The notes: generated by a model not told the origin, from the sequence alone. DNA of 64,000 nucleotides from Cordylochernes scorpioides (GCA_030710605.1 CP092876.1:90582890-90646889), one strand, 5' to 3'; shown: positions 1 through 11,334, numbered from the stretch's first letter. A program made the numbers and translations.

Positions 1-263
1 TTTATTGAGACCCCGGTTTGTTACTGATTATCCTCTCTTATTGCCAGCTTGTAACGATATCCCCATAATGATCAATCACGATTATCTAGTAGAGGAGTTA
101 ACGATAAATCTCAGTTATTTTTCCTAATTACTGTTTTTGTAAAGTTGAAAGGATATCAAGAACTATAAAATTCTCTCACTACTATTTCCTTATAGTTTAT
201 ATATCACTTTTTATCATCACATCACTTTTATGAGGATTTTGTTATGTTATATTTTAAATGAAA

Positions 264-1112
264 TCTATATACAGTACATATAAAATTGAATGTCTGTATG
301 TCTGTATTTTTGTACTCTATAGATTCAAAAACCATACATCCAATCGCCGTGAAATTTTGGGATATTATTAGGTATATCCCCGGGAAGGTTTTTGAAAAAT
401 AATTTCTTGAATATCTTGAATATCCTTAGAGTTATTTGCAGATTTGTAGATTTAACTCGCAAGCAGCGCCCCCATTGCGACGGAAATAACGAGTTTTATA
501 ACTATAAGTTTGATTACCAACAAGGTTTTTTATCTATAAGTTTTATTATCACTAAGTTTATTATCTTAAATAATGTCAAAAGTAAGATTTTCTACCTATT
601 AATTGCGCACAAGTCAAAGTTAGTTTTATCCTTTATCTACAACATATATATTGGGAGAATAGATAAAATGATGATTTTGTAATGTAGAAAATTAGGAAAG
701 ACAAAATTCAGGATGACACAGCAATTTATTTGAGACAAGAATTATCTATATATATATATAAAATTGGATGTCTGTCTTAATGTTTGTACTCTAATAATTA
801 TTATTTTTTTACATATGTTATATTCAAATGACATTTATGTAGGGATAATTTTATTGTTAATTTTCATTTTGATGTATTGTATACATTTGATCATTAATAA
901 ATTATTATTTAGGTATTAAAACTGCCTTTTTGTTCAAAGACAGCAACGTTTGAACGGGTACAGCTAGGTGGAGCAGATAATCAAACATAAAGTTATCTTG
1001 ACAAGTATAGATTCAGTAGGGATTGGATGTTTTCTAGAATTGTTTTAACAAATGTTCGTTAGACAAACCTTTACTCGGATAAAAACCGGGCGAAGCCGGG
1101 TACATCCGCTAG
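264..1112 (+). mobile_element. Non-autonomous Helitron-like element (Helitron-1)
   Basis: It starts with TCTATATA followed by a TGTCTGTATG-rich stretch and ends in a GC-rich hairpin (about 1086-1100) then CTAG, matching the Helitron pattern of 5' TC and 3' hairpin plus CTRR. It sits between A (263) and T (1113), the usual insertion dinucleotide. A second near-copy of the 5' end begins at 744, so two 5' ends share one 3' end. No Rep/helicase ORF is present, so it would need a helper in trans. The ORF at 392-682 lies inside and looks like chance. Confidence 0.72.
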
Positions 1113-1187
1113 TATTATATATTTCTATTCTCTCATGAAATGAAAATTTACTATGTTCTTAGTATGAGGCAAAGCGTCCTATCTACA

Positions 1188-1345
1188 CTAATGGACAAAA
1201 CATGAGAATTTGTTTTTCAGCATGTATATCAGAAGGATATTTGATGAAGGATATTTAATATGCAGAGAACTTTATTGGAGACACACTAGATAACCAAGTG
1301 TGAACAATATTGCCTGTCTCTTTCAAAAAACACTTTACACTTCCT
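1188..1345. repeat. Dispersed repeat, Tc1-like end
   Basis: The stretch beginning ACTAATGGACAAAAC and running through GAGATAACC-like sequence recurs at about 11972-12190. The ATGGACAAAAC start resembles Tc1-type inverted-repeat ends, but no transposase and no partner end are seen. Confidence 0.35.
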
Positions 1346-1367
1346 TATGCATTTTTTTCTATGAGTG

Positions 1368-1668
1368 TGTGGCGACCAGACTTTGCTTCAGCGAGCGCGA
1401 ACTGGGACAAAGTTTCAATACACATACTACGGGCAATAAAGTGGCGGCCTCACTATGTCTCGGCAAGCACGTGCTGGGAGAACTCGTCACTACGCATGCG
1501 TGGGCGTCATCCGGAACTTTCTAGCCACTGGCGTGGTAAACAAAAAGGCCTGCTCCCAACTGCCGTTACTTCAACCGTTACTTCTTTTCTCTTTATATAT
1601 TTTTGGCTTTAAATAAATTAATTTAAATTATAATTTTATCAGCGGCCTTTCCACAAGCCACACCAACA
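1368..1668 (+). repeat. Candidate solo LTR
   Basis: A GC-richer island that begins TGTGGCGACC and ends ACCAACA, with a TATATA-like run and AATAAA inside, as an LTR would have. There is no second copy in the window and no clear target-site duplication, so this is only a candidate. ORFs over 1300-1612 are shadows. Confidence 0.28.
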
Positions 1669-1925
1669 CATCACGCAACCATCCCACAAGTGTATAGTGA
1701 TTGAATGAAATGATTAGTATCGCTATTTTCCCCTTTTTTAGAAAAAAATTCTTGCTGATCTTACTGCGATGCATGGGGAGGACCTGGCTTTTAGTGGTGT
1801 GGTTGGTTAGACTGGTAAAATTGTGTCGAAAGGATTTACAATTTGTTTTAATTTGAGTAAATCATATCTATAAACATATTCTATTTGGACAATAAAAATT
1901 GCCCAATATTAATTTTCTGTAACAG

Positions 1926-1997
1926 ATGAACAAGCTGGTTTTTCTGGCTCTCTCTTTCTTTGCTGTCCTCTTTTGCGCTTCTATAACTGGAGGAGTA
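1926..1997 (+). CDS. Orphan first coding exon with a signal peptide
   Basis: A pyrimidine-rich stretch ending in TGTAACAG is followed at once by ATG. The 24 codons read M-N-K-L-V-F-L-A-L then a hydrophobic core and C-A-S, a textbook secretory signal peptide. The exon could end at 1997, before GTATGA, a plausible splice donor; read straight on it stops at TGA. The rest of the gene is not visible: Gypsy-1 begins about 110 bases downstream. It may be the stranded first exon of a small secreted protein. Function unknown; a chance hydrophobic ORF cannot be excluded. Confidence 0.45.
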
Positions 1998-2109
1998 TGA
2001 AGTTTCAATATTTATTGATCACATATCTAAAGCGCCTGAACATTATTCAAATATAATATTTTATTTTGTATTTATATAGAGTACAGTTAATTACTTATCA
2101 ACCTTATAT

Positions 2110-2473
2110 TGTTGCACCAAGTTGCAGCTTTGCAGGGTCGTCCGCCTTGGTTTCTTCCTTCTTGGTGTTATACACGTTTCCTTAGCGGGTTTCCATATTC
2201 AAAGCAAATAAATAAAAGTAAATAAAAATAAATTACCTTTCAAAGTTATTATTTTTATTTATTCGTGGTCTTCCTCGTAGGTCGTGATCCGCAGTCTCCC
2301 TCTAGGTCCTCTCTCGCTCCAATAACCAATCAAGATATATGTATAATAAATATTACAAAAGGAATGAAACTATAAAAAGGAATGATGATAATCTAAATAT
2401 TCTGTTTTAAATAAATATTAAATATCATAGAATATTTTGAATAAATGTAAGGCGCATTAAAATTGACGTAACA
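2110..2473 (-). repeat. 3' LTR of Gypsy-1
   Basis: 364 bp, TG...CA ends, same length as and nearly identical to 10971-11334. It carries AATAAA-like sequence. The integrase ORF stops just inside it. Confidence 0.88.
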
Positions 2474-4082
2474 CTTCCCCCTCTCCAGAGGTTGTCACGT
2501 CCTCGTGAATGACCTCATCCATTCTATCATAATAAGGCTTGATTCTTGAAACATGAACTATCAGAGGGTCTTGGCCCGGATTATCTTTCGGTTCTATTAG
2601 ATAATTAACGCTAGACATCTTCTTTAATATTCTATATGGACCAAAATATTTTCTCAGAAGTTTCTCACACTTTCCTATTTTCCTAATTGGTGTCCAAAAT
2701 GCTACTAATTCTCCTGGTTCATAGCTTCTTTCCATGTGTTTCTCGTCATAGTTCTTTTTCATTCTTTCTCTAGTCTTTATTGTGTTGTTAAAAACTAAAT
2801 TTTTTGTTCTGTCTATTTTGTCTAAGTGATGTTTTATGTATTCATCATAATCATCCTTGTCAATGTCCACCGAGATATTCCTGTTGTCCAAAAAAGACGT
2901 GGGTTCTCTTCCAAACATAAGGAAAAAGGGAGAATATCCTGTGGTTTCCTGAATTGTAGTATCGTAAACGTGAGTGATAAATGGGAGTATTTCGTCCCAA
3001 TTCTTCTGATCAGTGTTCACATACATACTGAGCATATTAATCAATGTTCTATTTAACCGCTCTGTCAATCCATTAGTCTGGGGATGATAGCTCGTTGTGA
3101 AGCAATGTTTAATCTTGCACATTTTCATCACCTCTTTCATTAAATTACTGGTAAATTGAGAGCCCCTGTCACTAATAAGAATTGTGGGGCTCCTTGCCAG
3201 AGAAAAATATCCTCTACTAGAAATTTCTTTCACTCTTGCTTCCGAGACTGCTCTTGTTTCTGCATATCTAGTGTAGTAGTCCGTCAGCACGATTATCCAT
3301 TTTTTCCTGTTTTTCGTAGATGGCAATGGACCAACAAAGTCAATTCCATTTTTTCCGAAAGGAAGGTTGGCTGGGGGAATGAGCTGTAGTAGTCCAGAAG
3401 GTGATTGGGTTGAGCCTTTCCTACTTTGGCAAAGGTGACACGTCTTAACGAATTCTGAGACATCCTTTAGCATGGATGGCCAAAAGTATTTACTCTTTAT
3501 TCGGTAAATGGTTCTGGCGACACCCAGATGGCCATTCGATATATTATTGAGATATTCTTTCATAATTTCTCTATTTTTCTTCTCTGGAACCACAAGCAAC
3601 CACGCCCTGCCTTCAGGGTTCGGGTTTTTCTTAAAGAGGCATCCATCTTCTTCTTTAAAGTTTTGCGAAATTGATCGCCTGCTTCCATTAAGGGTTTTCT
3701 TAACACTTTCGATAAACTTATCCTCTTCGTCTGTTATTAGATTTAAAAATAGCCTTTCAAAATCCTCATCCCAATCAGTTTCTGGTAAGGGTCCCCTAGA
3801 TAAGCCATCAGCGTCCAGATGCTTCTTTCCTGATTTATGTATTATATCGAAGTCATATTCTTGAATTTTCAATGCCCATCTTGCCAATCGACCTGTTGGA
3901 TTCTTCAAGTTTTTGAGCCAGCATAAGGTGTGATGGTCTTTTACTATTTTAAAGTGTCTTCCATAAAGGTGGGGCCGTAATTTTGACATTGACCAGACAA
4001 CGGCCAGACATTCTTTTTCAGTGGTTGAATAATTTTGCGCTGCTTTACTTAGGGTACGACTCAAATATGAGATCACCTTCAC
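2457..4082 (-). CDS. Gypsy-1 pol: RNase H and integrase
   Basis: An uninterrupted 541-codon ORF. The N-terminal part is a Gypsy RNase H C-terminus (LSKAAQNYSTTEKECLAVVW; then SGKKHLDADGLSR). Next come an integrase zinc-binding HHCC (GHLGV...CHLCQ) and a catalytic core with all three acidic residues visible: D in IDFVGP, D in ISDRGSQF and E in GLTERLNRT. The end has a GPY/F module (KYFGPYRILKK). The stop falls inside the 3' LTR. It would cut and paste cDNA into the genome, but the element is dead because RT is split and protease is absent. The start is only the first ATG, since the natural pol continues upstream. Confidence 0.85.
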   Translation of the reverse strand: MKVISYLSRTLSKAAQNYSTTEKECLAVVWSMSKLRPHLYGRHFKIVKDHHTLCWLKNLKNPTGRLARWALKIQEYDFDIIHKSGKKHLDADGLSRGPLPETDWDEDFERLFLNLITDEEDKFIESVKKTLNGSRRSISQNFKEEDGCLFKKNPNPEGRAWLLVVPEKKNREIMKEYLNNISNGHLGVARTIYRIKSKYFWPSMLKDVSEFVKTCHLCQSRKGSTQSPSGLLQLIPPANLPFGKNGIDFVGPLPSTKNRKKWIIVLTDYYTRYAETRAVSEARVKEISSRGYFSLARSPTILISDRGSQFTSNLMKEVMKMCKIKHCFTTSYHPQTNGLTERLNRTLINMLSMYVNTDQKNWDEILPFITHVYDTTIQETTGYSPFFLMFGREPTSFLDNRNISVDIDKDDYDEYIKHHLDKIDRTKNLVFNNTIKTRERMKKNYDEKHMERSYEPGELVAFWTPIRKIGKCEKLLRKYFGPYRILKKMSSVNYLIEPKDNPGQDPLIVHVSRIKPYYDRMDEVIHEDVTTSGEGEVLRQF

Positions 4083-4134
4083 TCCACCACCGATGTCTTG
4101 GACAAGTGATGTACCTATGCCGATGTTGGACGCA

Positions 4135-4620
4135 TCAGTATGAATATAAGTAGGCGCATTTGGATTGAAGTGACCTAAAATTGGTGGACTTATTAGGGCT
4201 GTTTTTAGGGTTTGAAACGCTTCCTTTTGCCTTTCTGTCCAGGTAAATGATACACCTTTTTAAAATAAGGATGGTCAAAGAGTCAGCAATTTTTGAGAAA
4301 TCTTTGATAAATTTTTTATAATATGAGCACATTCTCAAAAAGGATTGTACTTCTTTGACCTTTGTGGGCCGAGGAAAATTTCTGACAGCTTTGATGTTTT
4401 GTTCCGCGGGTTCTATACCATGTTTGCTCGTTATATAGCCGAGAATCTCCAATTATTCAAAAGCAAATCGGCATTTTTTGTTGTTTAAACTTAAATTAGA
4501 TTCACGAAAACATCTAAAAACAGCTTCGAGTCTTTTAGGTGCGTTGGAAAATCCGGGCTATATATGATAAAATCATCCAGATAAAACAAACAAATTTGCC
4601 ATCTCAGATTTCCAAGCATA
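4135..4620 (-). pseudogene. Gypsy-1 RT, C-terminal half
   Basis: Reading leftward from the Copia-1 insertion, the sequence encodes NMLGNLRW and the RT active site FYLDDFIIY (about 4560-4615), then the connection region (ILGYITSKHGIEP, LRMCSYYKKFIKDFSKIA). Frameshifts and a stop separate this from the RNase H ORF. It continues the fragment at 10037-10600 across Copia-1. Confidence 0.8.
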
Positions 4621-4625
4621 TTCTT

Positions 4626-5181
4626 TGTTAATTTGGGTTGAATTAAAAAGATAAACCCTTTTTATATCATTATTTTATTTAAGATCCAATTTAAAAACAG
4701 GAAAGAACAAAAATATTATAAACTTCTTGTTTACAAGTTACGAGTTAGAAGAACAAAATACAGAGTTGTCAAATCATTTTTGGTCATCATATATATATAT
4801 ATATATATATGTTATATATTTAAAAAAAAAATAATTAATAGAAATGTCATAGATATAAATGCATGTAAATATTATTTTATTTTAATAATCTGTCTCAAAT
4901 AACTCTGTTATTCTTGGCCACTAGATGGCGCCACTTTAAATATTAATAAATTGTTTTGTTTTTTAGGTAAGGTTAGGTAAGTTAGATTCAATTATATATA
5001 AATATGTAAATAGTGATATAGAATTAATTGTTAAAACTCTATATTTACTTAAATTTAATATATTCTTTTTACTCAAAGAGTTCATAAATAAACTTCTTGA
5101 GACTGATTTTCTCTTTTTAATTAAATTCAAGACGACTGCATCTTCAACTTGAACAAATCTTTTGGATTTACATAGTTTTGT

Positions 5182-5216
<35 letters not shown>

Positions 5217-5445
5217 TAGAAACTATATAACAAAATTATAACAGTGATTCTAATTTTAAGTATGTAATAGAAGTAAAGGATTTTTTTTTTTTTTCTCTCT
5301 CTATCTACAAATTAATAACATTTTACAAATTTTATAATTTGTATTTAAATGATCATAATAGTGAAGATAATTTTAATACAAAACTGGACTATAAAATTAA
5401 ATAACTATTTATTATTATATATATATATATATATATATATTCACA
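4626..5445 (-). repeat. 3' LTR of Copia-1 (long form)
   Basis: About 820 bp. The first 170 bp match 9855-10030. The middle, bounded by (TA)n runs near 4790 and 5420, is absent from the other LTR. Confidence 0.75.
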
Positions 5446-5844
5446 ATTGCCCCCAGTAAATGACACAAAAATGATGATCGATTATCAAATTATATACATA
5501 TTTCAAAACAGTTTCAATAGACTCCGAAAGATGGCGGGACAAGTCCAGGAAATGTTACAGCTAATTAAAACAACCGCCATTTTATTTGTTTACAAAATTA
5601 AATATATAAAATATATATATATAACATTACATATTTATATTAGTCCCTTTGAATTATAAAAATAATATGGCAATATTATCACACAAATTGTACTGTTTAA
5701 ATATATATCTAGAATTTAAACATTTATAAGCTAAAAACATATTTCAAAGTCCAGTCAAAATCAAAATCCCAGACATTCTAGAGCATTAGACAACTTATTT
5801 TTAGTTAAAGCTTTAGTTAAAAAATCAGAAAGATTATTTTCAGA

Positions 5845-6396
5845 TTATATATATTCTAAAATGAAATTATTTGAAATAATTTGTTCATGTAAGTAAGAAA
5901 TAGCTCTGATCATATGTGCTGAATTAGCAGATATATTAAAATTTGTACAAAGTTTTATAGCTGAAATATTGTCACAGCATATTTTAGTGGGTTGATAGCC
6001 ATTTTCTAATTGAAATAGTTCCTCAATAATGTATTGTAAATGGATTGACTTCTTATAGCAACTTAACAATGCTTGTAATTCACTATCGCAAGTAGAAAGT
6101 GAAGGTTGTGCTTGAAATTTAGAGTTCCAAGATATCAAATTGTCTCCAACAGTAAACAAATATCCAGTAACTGATTTCTTTTTGCACTTACCATCTCTCC
6201 AGCTAGCATCAGAAAATCCTGTAAGTTGGGTATTACCTTTATTGTAACATAAAGCAAAGTTAATAGTTTTTTTCAAGTATCCAAAAATTCCTTTTAATGC
6301 ATTAAAAGGATTTTCTCTAGGATCCTGTGAATATTTTGAAAGCTGTGTCAGAGGAAAAGATAGGTCAGGGCTTGTCTTTACACTTATAAACAGCAA
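5845..6396 (-). pseudogene. Copia-1 RNase H
   Basis: Copia-type RNase H: RTs tail KTSPDLSFPLTQLSKYSQDP, then GFSDASWRDGKCKKKSVTGY with the first catalytic D, ISWNSKFQAQPSLSTCDSEL, and CDNISAIKLC. It ends about 400 bases before the polypurine tract at about 5450. The 5446-5844 stretch holds no other gene. Confidence 0.8.
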
Positions 6397-6474
6397 ATTT
6401 CCTAGGATTTCTTGGTATTTTTTTGGATCACATTTCTTGGAGTTTTCATATTGTGAAAAATCAATATTTACATC

Positions 6475-6993
6475 TTAAGGTGTTGACTTAGTTTTGCAGT
6501 TTTCCATTTCAAATTTTATTAAGATATTTTTAATATAAGAATTCTGGTTAATGAATATTTTGTCATTTTCTTTGTATATTTCCATTCCTATCAAATTGGT
6601 ATTTTTAGTATTTTCCTTGAGTATGAATTTATTTTCTATTTTTGATATGGCTTGATTTAGTATATTTGAATCTGAATATATGGCTAGAATATCATCCACA
6701 TATATTCCCAGAATTATCTTAAAATTGTTCTTCTCATATATAAATACACATTTATCTGAGGTTAGAATTTTAAAACCTTCATCTAAAAGATGACTTTTGA
6801 GGGTGTCATAAAATACTTTGGCTGATTGATGAAGACCATATATTGCCTTTTTGAGCTTGCAAACCTTGTTTTTATCACCCATTTCAAAACCTTCAGGTTG
6901 TAACATATATTGTTCTTCTTGGAGGTCACACACCATACAAATATGCTGTTTCAATATCATAATTTTTAAAATCATAATTTTGCATTTCAGCAT
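6475..6993 (-). pseudogene. Copia-1 RT palm
   Basis: Continues the RT: QPEGFEMGDKNKVCKLKKAI, YGLHQSAKVFYD, and the active-site box GIYVDDILAIY. The N-terminal 20 codons overlap the previous ORF in another frame, marking the frameshift. Confidence 0.8.
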
Positions 6994-7654
6994 AACAAAG
7001 TAATATTCTGAGTGTATCAGAACTTATAACTGGTGAAAATGTTTTATAGTAGTCAATTCCATATTTTTGAGAATAACCAGCTGCAACCAATCTGGCTTTG
7101 TATCTTTTTCCTATTATGGGGTCATTTTTAATGGTAAAAATCCATTTGCTTTTGATTGGTTTTGTTCCTTTAGGAAGTGGTTCAATATCCCATACATGGT
7201 GTTCTGATAAAGAATTTATTTCTTTTTTCATGGCTTCTGTCCATTTACTTGCTTGTGGGCATTCATAAGTTTTTGGTATATGATTTTGATACTGAGTCAT
7301 TAATAGAGTATCATTTGGGGCTTGAATAATTGAATTTTCTCCATATTCTTCTTCACTCAAACTTGGTTCATAATAGAAGCCTGGTCTATGTGTGTGTCTA
7401 AAGTTGTATCTTGTATTTGATGCTGGATTCTGAATTTCAACAGAGGATTCTTCATCTCCTGATGATGAATTTGTTTCTTCTTCTGCAGGTCCATCTATCT
7501 TGATGATTGAGTAATCTGTGCTGTCTTGTTCATTAGAAGTTAATAGTTCTGCACCTTTATGATTTTCTAAAAAGGCAACATCTCTTGTTTCTGTAATTGT
7601 AAAATTTTCTGGGTTGCAAATTCTATATGCTTTTCTGCATGAAGAATATCCCAC
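6926..7654 (-). pseudogene. Copia-1 integrase tail and RT start
   Basis: Starts with the integrase tail GYSSCRKAYRI and an acidic linker, then the Copia RT opening (WTEAMKKEINSLSEHHVWD, KPIKSKWIFTIK, YKARLVAAGYSQKYGIDYY, TFSPV). It ends in ...ETAYLYGV and shifts frame into the next fragment. Confidence 0.82.
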
Positions 7655-7666
7655 AAAAATACCTGT

Positions 7667-8608
7667 TCAAGTAATATTTTTAAATTTAGATCTTTTATGT
7701 TTAGGTGTCCAGAATTCTACTTTGCAACCAAAAACCTTTAAGTGAGAGACTGTAGGTTTTTTTCCAGTTAACATTTCTTCTGGAGTATTGTTAGTATTAT
7801 GGTAAGAAGGAGTTCTGTTTTTAAGGTATGTATAGGTATTCATAGCTTCAGCCCAAAATTTTATTGGTAATCCAGATTCTATTAATAGGGCTCTTGTTCC
7901 TTCTATTAGGCTTCTGTTAGCTCTTTCACATCTTCCATTTTGAGCAGGGGAAAAAAAGGTAGTTCTTTGATGTTCTATTCCTTTCCTTTTCAGATAGGAT
8001 TCCAATTCTTGGTTGTTGAATTCAGTACCATTATCACTCCTGAATTTTTTAATCCTTTTATTGGTGGTGTTCTCTATATATTCTATAAATTCTTTAAGTA
8101 TTTCTTGAGTTTCTGATTTTGATTTTAAGAATCTAGTGAATAATTTCCTTGAATAGTCATCTACTATAGTAAGAATAAATCTTGCTTTACCAATAGATTC
8201 CTCTTTTATGGGCCCAATTAAATCAATATGCAAAAGTTCTAATGATTGTGAGGTTTGAATTTTTTCAATTCTTTTAAAAGGTTTTCTTGAGTATTTAGAT
8301 TTAATACATGTAATGCAATCATTCAAGTCTCCTTTAGATATGCAATCAAATTTGTATACTAAGTTTTTGTTTTTCATTATAGTCATGTAATTTTCATTAG
8401 GGTGGCCCAATCTTTTATGCCAAATATCCCAATTAACTTTGAAGACTTTATCTTCTTCATCCCTTGAATCAGAGGAGTTTATTATATAAAAATCATCAAT
8501 TTTTGGAGCTTCCAATATGACTTGATCCTTGAAATCTATTATAGTACATTTGTCTTTGCTAAAAATTATTCTTTGGTAGTCTTGTACTAATTTTCCTACA
8601 GACAACAA
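7667..8608 (-). pseudogene. Copia-1 integrase
   Basis: Begins in the GAG-pre-integrase region (WHKRLGHPNENYM) with the zinc-binding CITC, then the core: D in LLHIDLIGP, D in KFRSDNGTEF, E in GRCERANRS. The catalytic triad is intact, ending in KVFGCKVEFW. It stops before the RT part, so one frameshift separates them. Confidence 0.84.
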
Positions 8609-8701
8609 ATTTCCTTTGATTTGTGGAACAAATAGTACATCTTTGAGGATAAGTAAATTTTCTTCTTTTGTTTTGATTTTTACATTTCCTATAGCTTTGG
8701 A

Positions 8702-9277
8702 TTAAATTTGAGTGTCATCAGCAAGGATTATTTTCTTTTCCTTATTTTCTGAATCTTTTAAAAGTTCAAAACAGGATGTCATATGGCTTGTAGCACCACT
8801 ATCAATTATCCATCCCTGTTCACTCTTTTCTTGATTTTTGGATATCAGAAAATTTTCTGCCTTTTCATTATGTGAATTTCCAGTTTGTTTCTGCTGATTT
8901 CCAAATTTAGGTTTATAGCCACTTGTGCTGGGTTTGTTAAGATCTTCTCTCCTATTATTATTGCCTTTATTTTTTGGATTATGCCAGCAGTCATTAGCTT
9001 TGTGTCCTATTTTGTTACAGATATAACACTCAAGTTTATATTTATATTTATTTTTTGGATAAAATTTCTTTGATTCACTTTGTGATGCTTTATATGCAGA
9101 TGAGGATGAAAAATCTTTCTCATGGTACCTTTCTTGATACAGGGAAAACTGTGATTTAATATCTGAAAGTGTAGGAATATTCATAGTATTTATTTGCATG
9201 GCAATAATATTGTATTTTTGTGGCAGGCCTTTAATTACCGAATAGATAAATTCTTCATCATCTATGGTGGCTCCCAT
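8702..9277 (-). pseudogene. Copia-1 nucleocapsid and protease
   Basis: Carries the gag segment IYSVIKGLPQKYN, a CCHC zinc knuckle CYICNKIGHKANDCW and the Copia aspartic protease motif WIIDSGATSHMT. The zinc knuckle would bind RNA and the protease would mature the polyprotein. Ends at a stop at 8702. Confidence 0.82.
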
Positions 9278-9325
9278 AATTCTGGCATTTTCTAATAATT
9301 TTTCTGATCTATGAAGGTAGTCTTT

Positions 9326-9682
9326 TCAACTTTCTTCAGGAAACATCCGAAGACGAGAAACATTATTCCGTGCCTCAATACTTTTCTTTTTGATGTCTCC
9401 TTCATATCTTTTGGTTAAGGATGCCCATATTTGTTTTGATGTTTTGCATGTGAGAATTAATGAAACCTGAGAATCTGTCATGGCACAAGTTATAATACCT
9501 TTTGCTTGTGAGTCTTTTATTTTCCATTTTTGTCTTTCGGATTCTTCTTCTGGAGGATCTTCAATCAAAAAATTGATCAAATCTTTGCTTTCTAAAATCG
9601 ATTCAAACCTATATTTCCAACTTGGAAAATTATCACCATCAAATTTTGCAATTGATATTTCGTTCATTTTATTTTCCAACAA
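9326..9682 (-). pseudogene. Copia-1 gag, N-terminal part
   Basis: 118 codons in the style of Copia gag: start MNEISIAKFDGDNFPSWKYR, then LTCKTSKQIWASLTKRYEG. The frame breaks near 9326 but the next fragment continues the same protein after about 50 bases. Confidence 0.78.
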
Positions 9683-9854
9683 TTTTTAGTTTATATTGAA
9701 TATTAAAAAGAAAAAAATAATATTTTGTTGAAGATTTTCTCTAGACAACAAAATTTATTTTGCTTTACGCATAAATACCAATTCGGCTTAAGTCGTCTGC
9801 TATTATTTCCTTTTATTACAATATTCAATAAACCACGGACTCTGCTGCCAATTG

Positions 9855-10036
9855 TGCTAATTTGGGTTGAAGTAAAAAGATAAACCCTTTTTATACCATT
9901 ATTTTATTTAAGATCCAATTTAAAAACAGGAAAGAACAAAAAATATTATAAACTTCTTGTTTACAAGTTACGAGTTAGAAGAACAAAATACAGAGTTGTC
10001 AAAACATTTTTGGTCATTTATATATATATATTCACA
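9855..10036 (-). repeat. 5' LTR of Copia-1 (short form)
   Basis: 182 bp. Shares both ends with 4626-5445 but a single short (TA)n replaces about 640 bp, which looks like a collapse between two microsatellites. Confidence 0.75.
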
Positions 10037-10600
10037 ATTCTCCATATGTCTCTCAAAGGTAGCAGGCGCGTTAGAAAGTCCAAAAGGCATCACATTGAAT
10101 TTATATAATCCATGCGCTGTAGTGAAAGCTGTTTTCTCTTTGTCTCTTTCTTCGACTTCAATTTGCCAATATTCAGATCTGAGTTCCATTGTTGAGAAGT
10201 ATGTAGCTCCTTGGAGAGTATCCATAACTTCGTCTATTCTAGCGATCGGATAGACATCTTTTACTGTCACATTATTCAGTTTTCTGTAGTCCACACAAAA
10301 TCTGTATTTACCATCTCGCTTCTTGACCAATATTACTGGAAAAGACCAGGGACTAGAAGATGGCCTAATTATGCCTTCTGTAAGCATCTCATCAATTTGC
10401 TCTTTTATAATATCTCGTTCTTTAGCACTTACCCTGTAAGTCTTGTGTTTAATTGGCTTCGCGTCTTCTGTGTCTATCCGATGTTTTGCCAAATTGGTTC
10501 TCCCTAATCTCGACGAAAACAGATCTCCAAACCTTTCTAAAACTTGTTTTAACTCCTTCTGTTCCTTTTGTGAAAGATTTTCGTTTCTTCTTTCATTGCG
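10037..10600 (-). pseudogene. Gypsy-1 RT, N-terminal half
   Basis: Encodes the start of a Gypsy RT: AKHRIDTEDAKPIKHKTYRV, then RFCVDYRKLNNVT, IARIDEVMDTLQG, and YKFNVMPFGLSNAPATFERH. Codons upstream of the first ATG (10493-10600) also fit. The reading frame runs into Copia-1 at 10036. The canonical TMDLRSGYWQ motif reads TMELRSEYWQ, so a catalytic-motif D is E. Confidence 0.82.
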
Positions 10601-10665
10601 TGGTCAACCTTGTTGCACAACACTAAGATGTCTTCGGTGAACCTGATTGCTGGTTCATTCCAGTG

Positions 10666-10884
10666 TTACATTCTGCTAAGCTTCAGTCTTAATTCTTCTT
10701 TATTCGCGTCCAGAGAAAAGTCCTGAATGAGGCGGATTTTAATATTTTCCCAACTCGTGAAACTAGCTTTGTTCAAATTCAACCAGGTTTTAGGGCGTCC
10801 CGTCATGTCATGGCGGCATAACGGGCAATTATGTAGTCTGCCCAATGGTAGAGGAAACCAATCTCTTCGAGGGATTCTATCCAT
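10666..10884 (-). pseudogene. Gypsy-1 gag fragment
   Basis: A 72-codon remnant with a Gypsy gag signature (RPKTWLNLNKASFTSWENIK, then LIQDF). The capsid C-terminus, zinc knuckle and protease expected between here and the RT at 10600 are gone, so an internal deletion joined gag nearly directly to RT. Confidence 0.6.
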
Positions 10885-10970
10885 GAGCGAGGGTCTTCTA
10901 TCCAGTCATATTTCGGAATTTATATATTGGAGTTCGAAGCAACTGGGTTGGAACCAGCATCTCCACCAAT

Positions 10971-11334
10971 TGTTGCACTAAGTTGTAGCTTTGCAGGGTC
11001 GTCGACCTTGGTTTCTTCCTTCTTAGTGTTATACACGTTTCCCGAGCGGGTTTCCATATCCAAAGCAAATAAATAGAAGTAAAAGTAAATAAATTACCTT
11101 TTAAAGTTATTGTGTTTATTTATTCGCGGTCTTCCTCGTAGGTCGTGATCCGCAGTCTCCCTCTAGGTCCTCTTTCGCTCCAATAACCAATCAAGATATA
11201 TGTACAATAAATATTACAAAAGGAATGAAACTATAAAAAGGAATGATGATAATCTAAATAATCTGTTTTAAATAAATATTAAATATCATAGAATTTTTTG
11301 AATAAATGTAAGGAGCATTAAAATTGATGCAACA
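10971..11334 (-). repeat. 5' LTR of Gypsy-1
   Basis: 364 bp partner of the LTR at 2110-2473, followed (minus strand) by the primer-binding candidate. Confidence 0.88.

Larger units (their letters stand above)
4626..10036 (-). mobile_element. Copia-1 LTR retrotransposon nested in Gypsy-1
   Basis: Flanked by a 5-bp target-site duplication ATTCT (4620-4624 and 10037-10041) inside the Gypsy-1 RT codons. LTR-like ends are TG...CA. A TGGCAGCAGAG primer-binding site follows the 5' LTR (about 9840-9850), and a GGGGGCAAT tract precedes the 3' LTR. Gag, protease, integrase, RT and RNase H follow in Copia order on the minus strand, broken by frameshifts. The LTRs differ greatly in length. Confidence 0.88.
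2110..11334 (-). mobile_element. Gypsy-1 LTR retrotransposon, split by nested Copia-1
   Basis: Two 364-bp LTRs (2110-2473 and 10971-11334) run TG...CA and enclose gag, RT, RNase H and integrase remains on the minus strand. A GAGAGGGGGAAG polypurine tract lies next to the 3' LTR and a TGGTGGAGATGCTGG primer-binding candidate next to the 5' LTR. Copia-1 (4626-10036) interrupts the RT just after the FERHMEN codons. The flanks TATAT and ATGTG do not match, so no target-site duplication is recognised. The distal gag and the protease are missing. Confidence 0.88.

Noticed and set aside
1300..1612. Two overlapping plus ORFs
   Set aside because: Inside the candidate solo LTR; no protein features.
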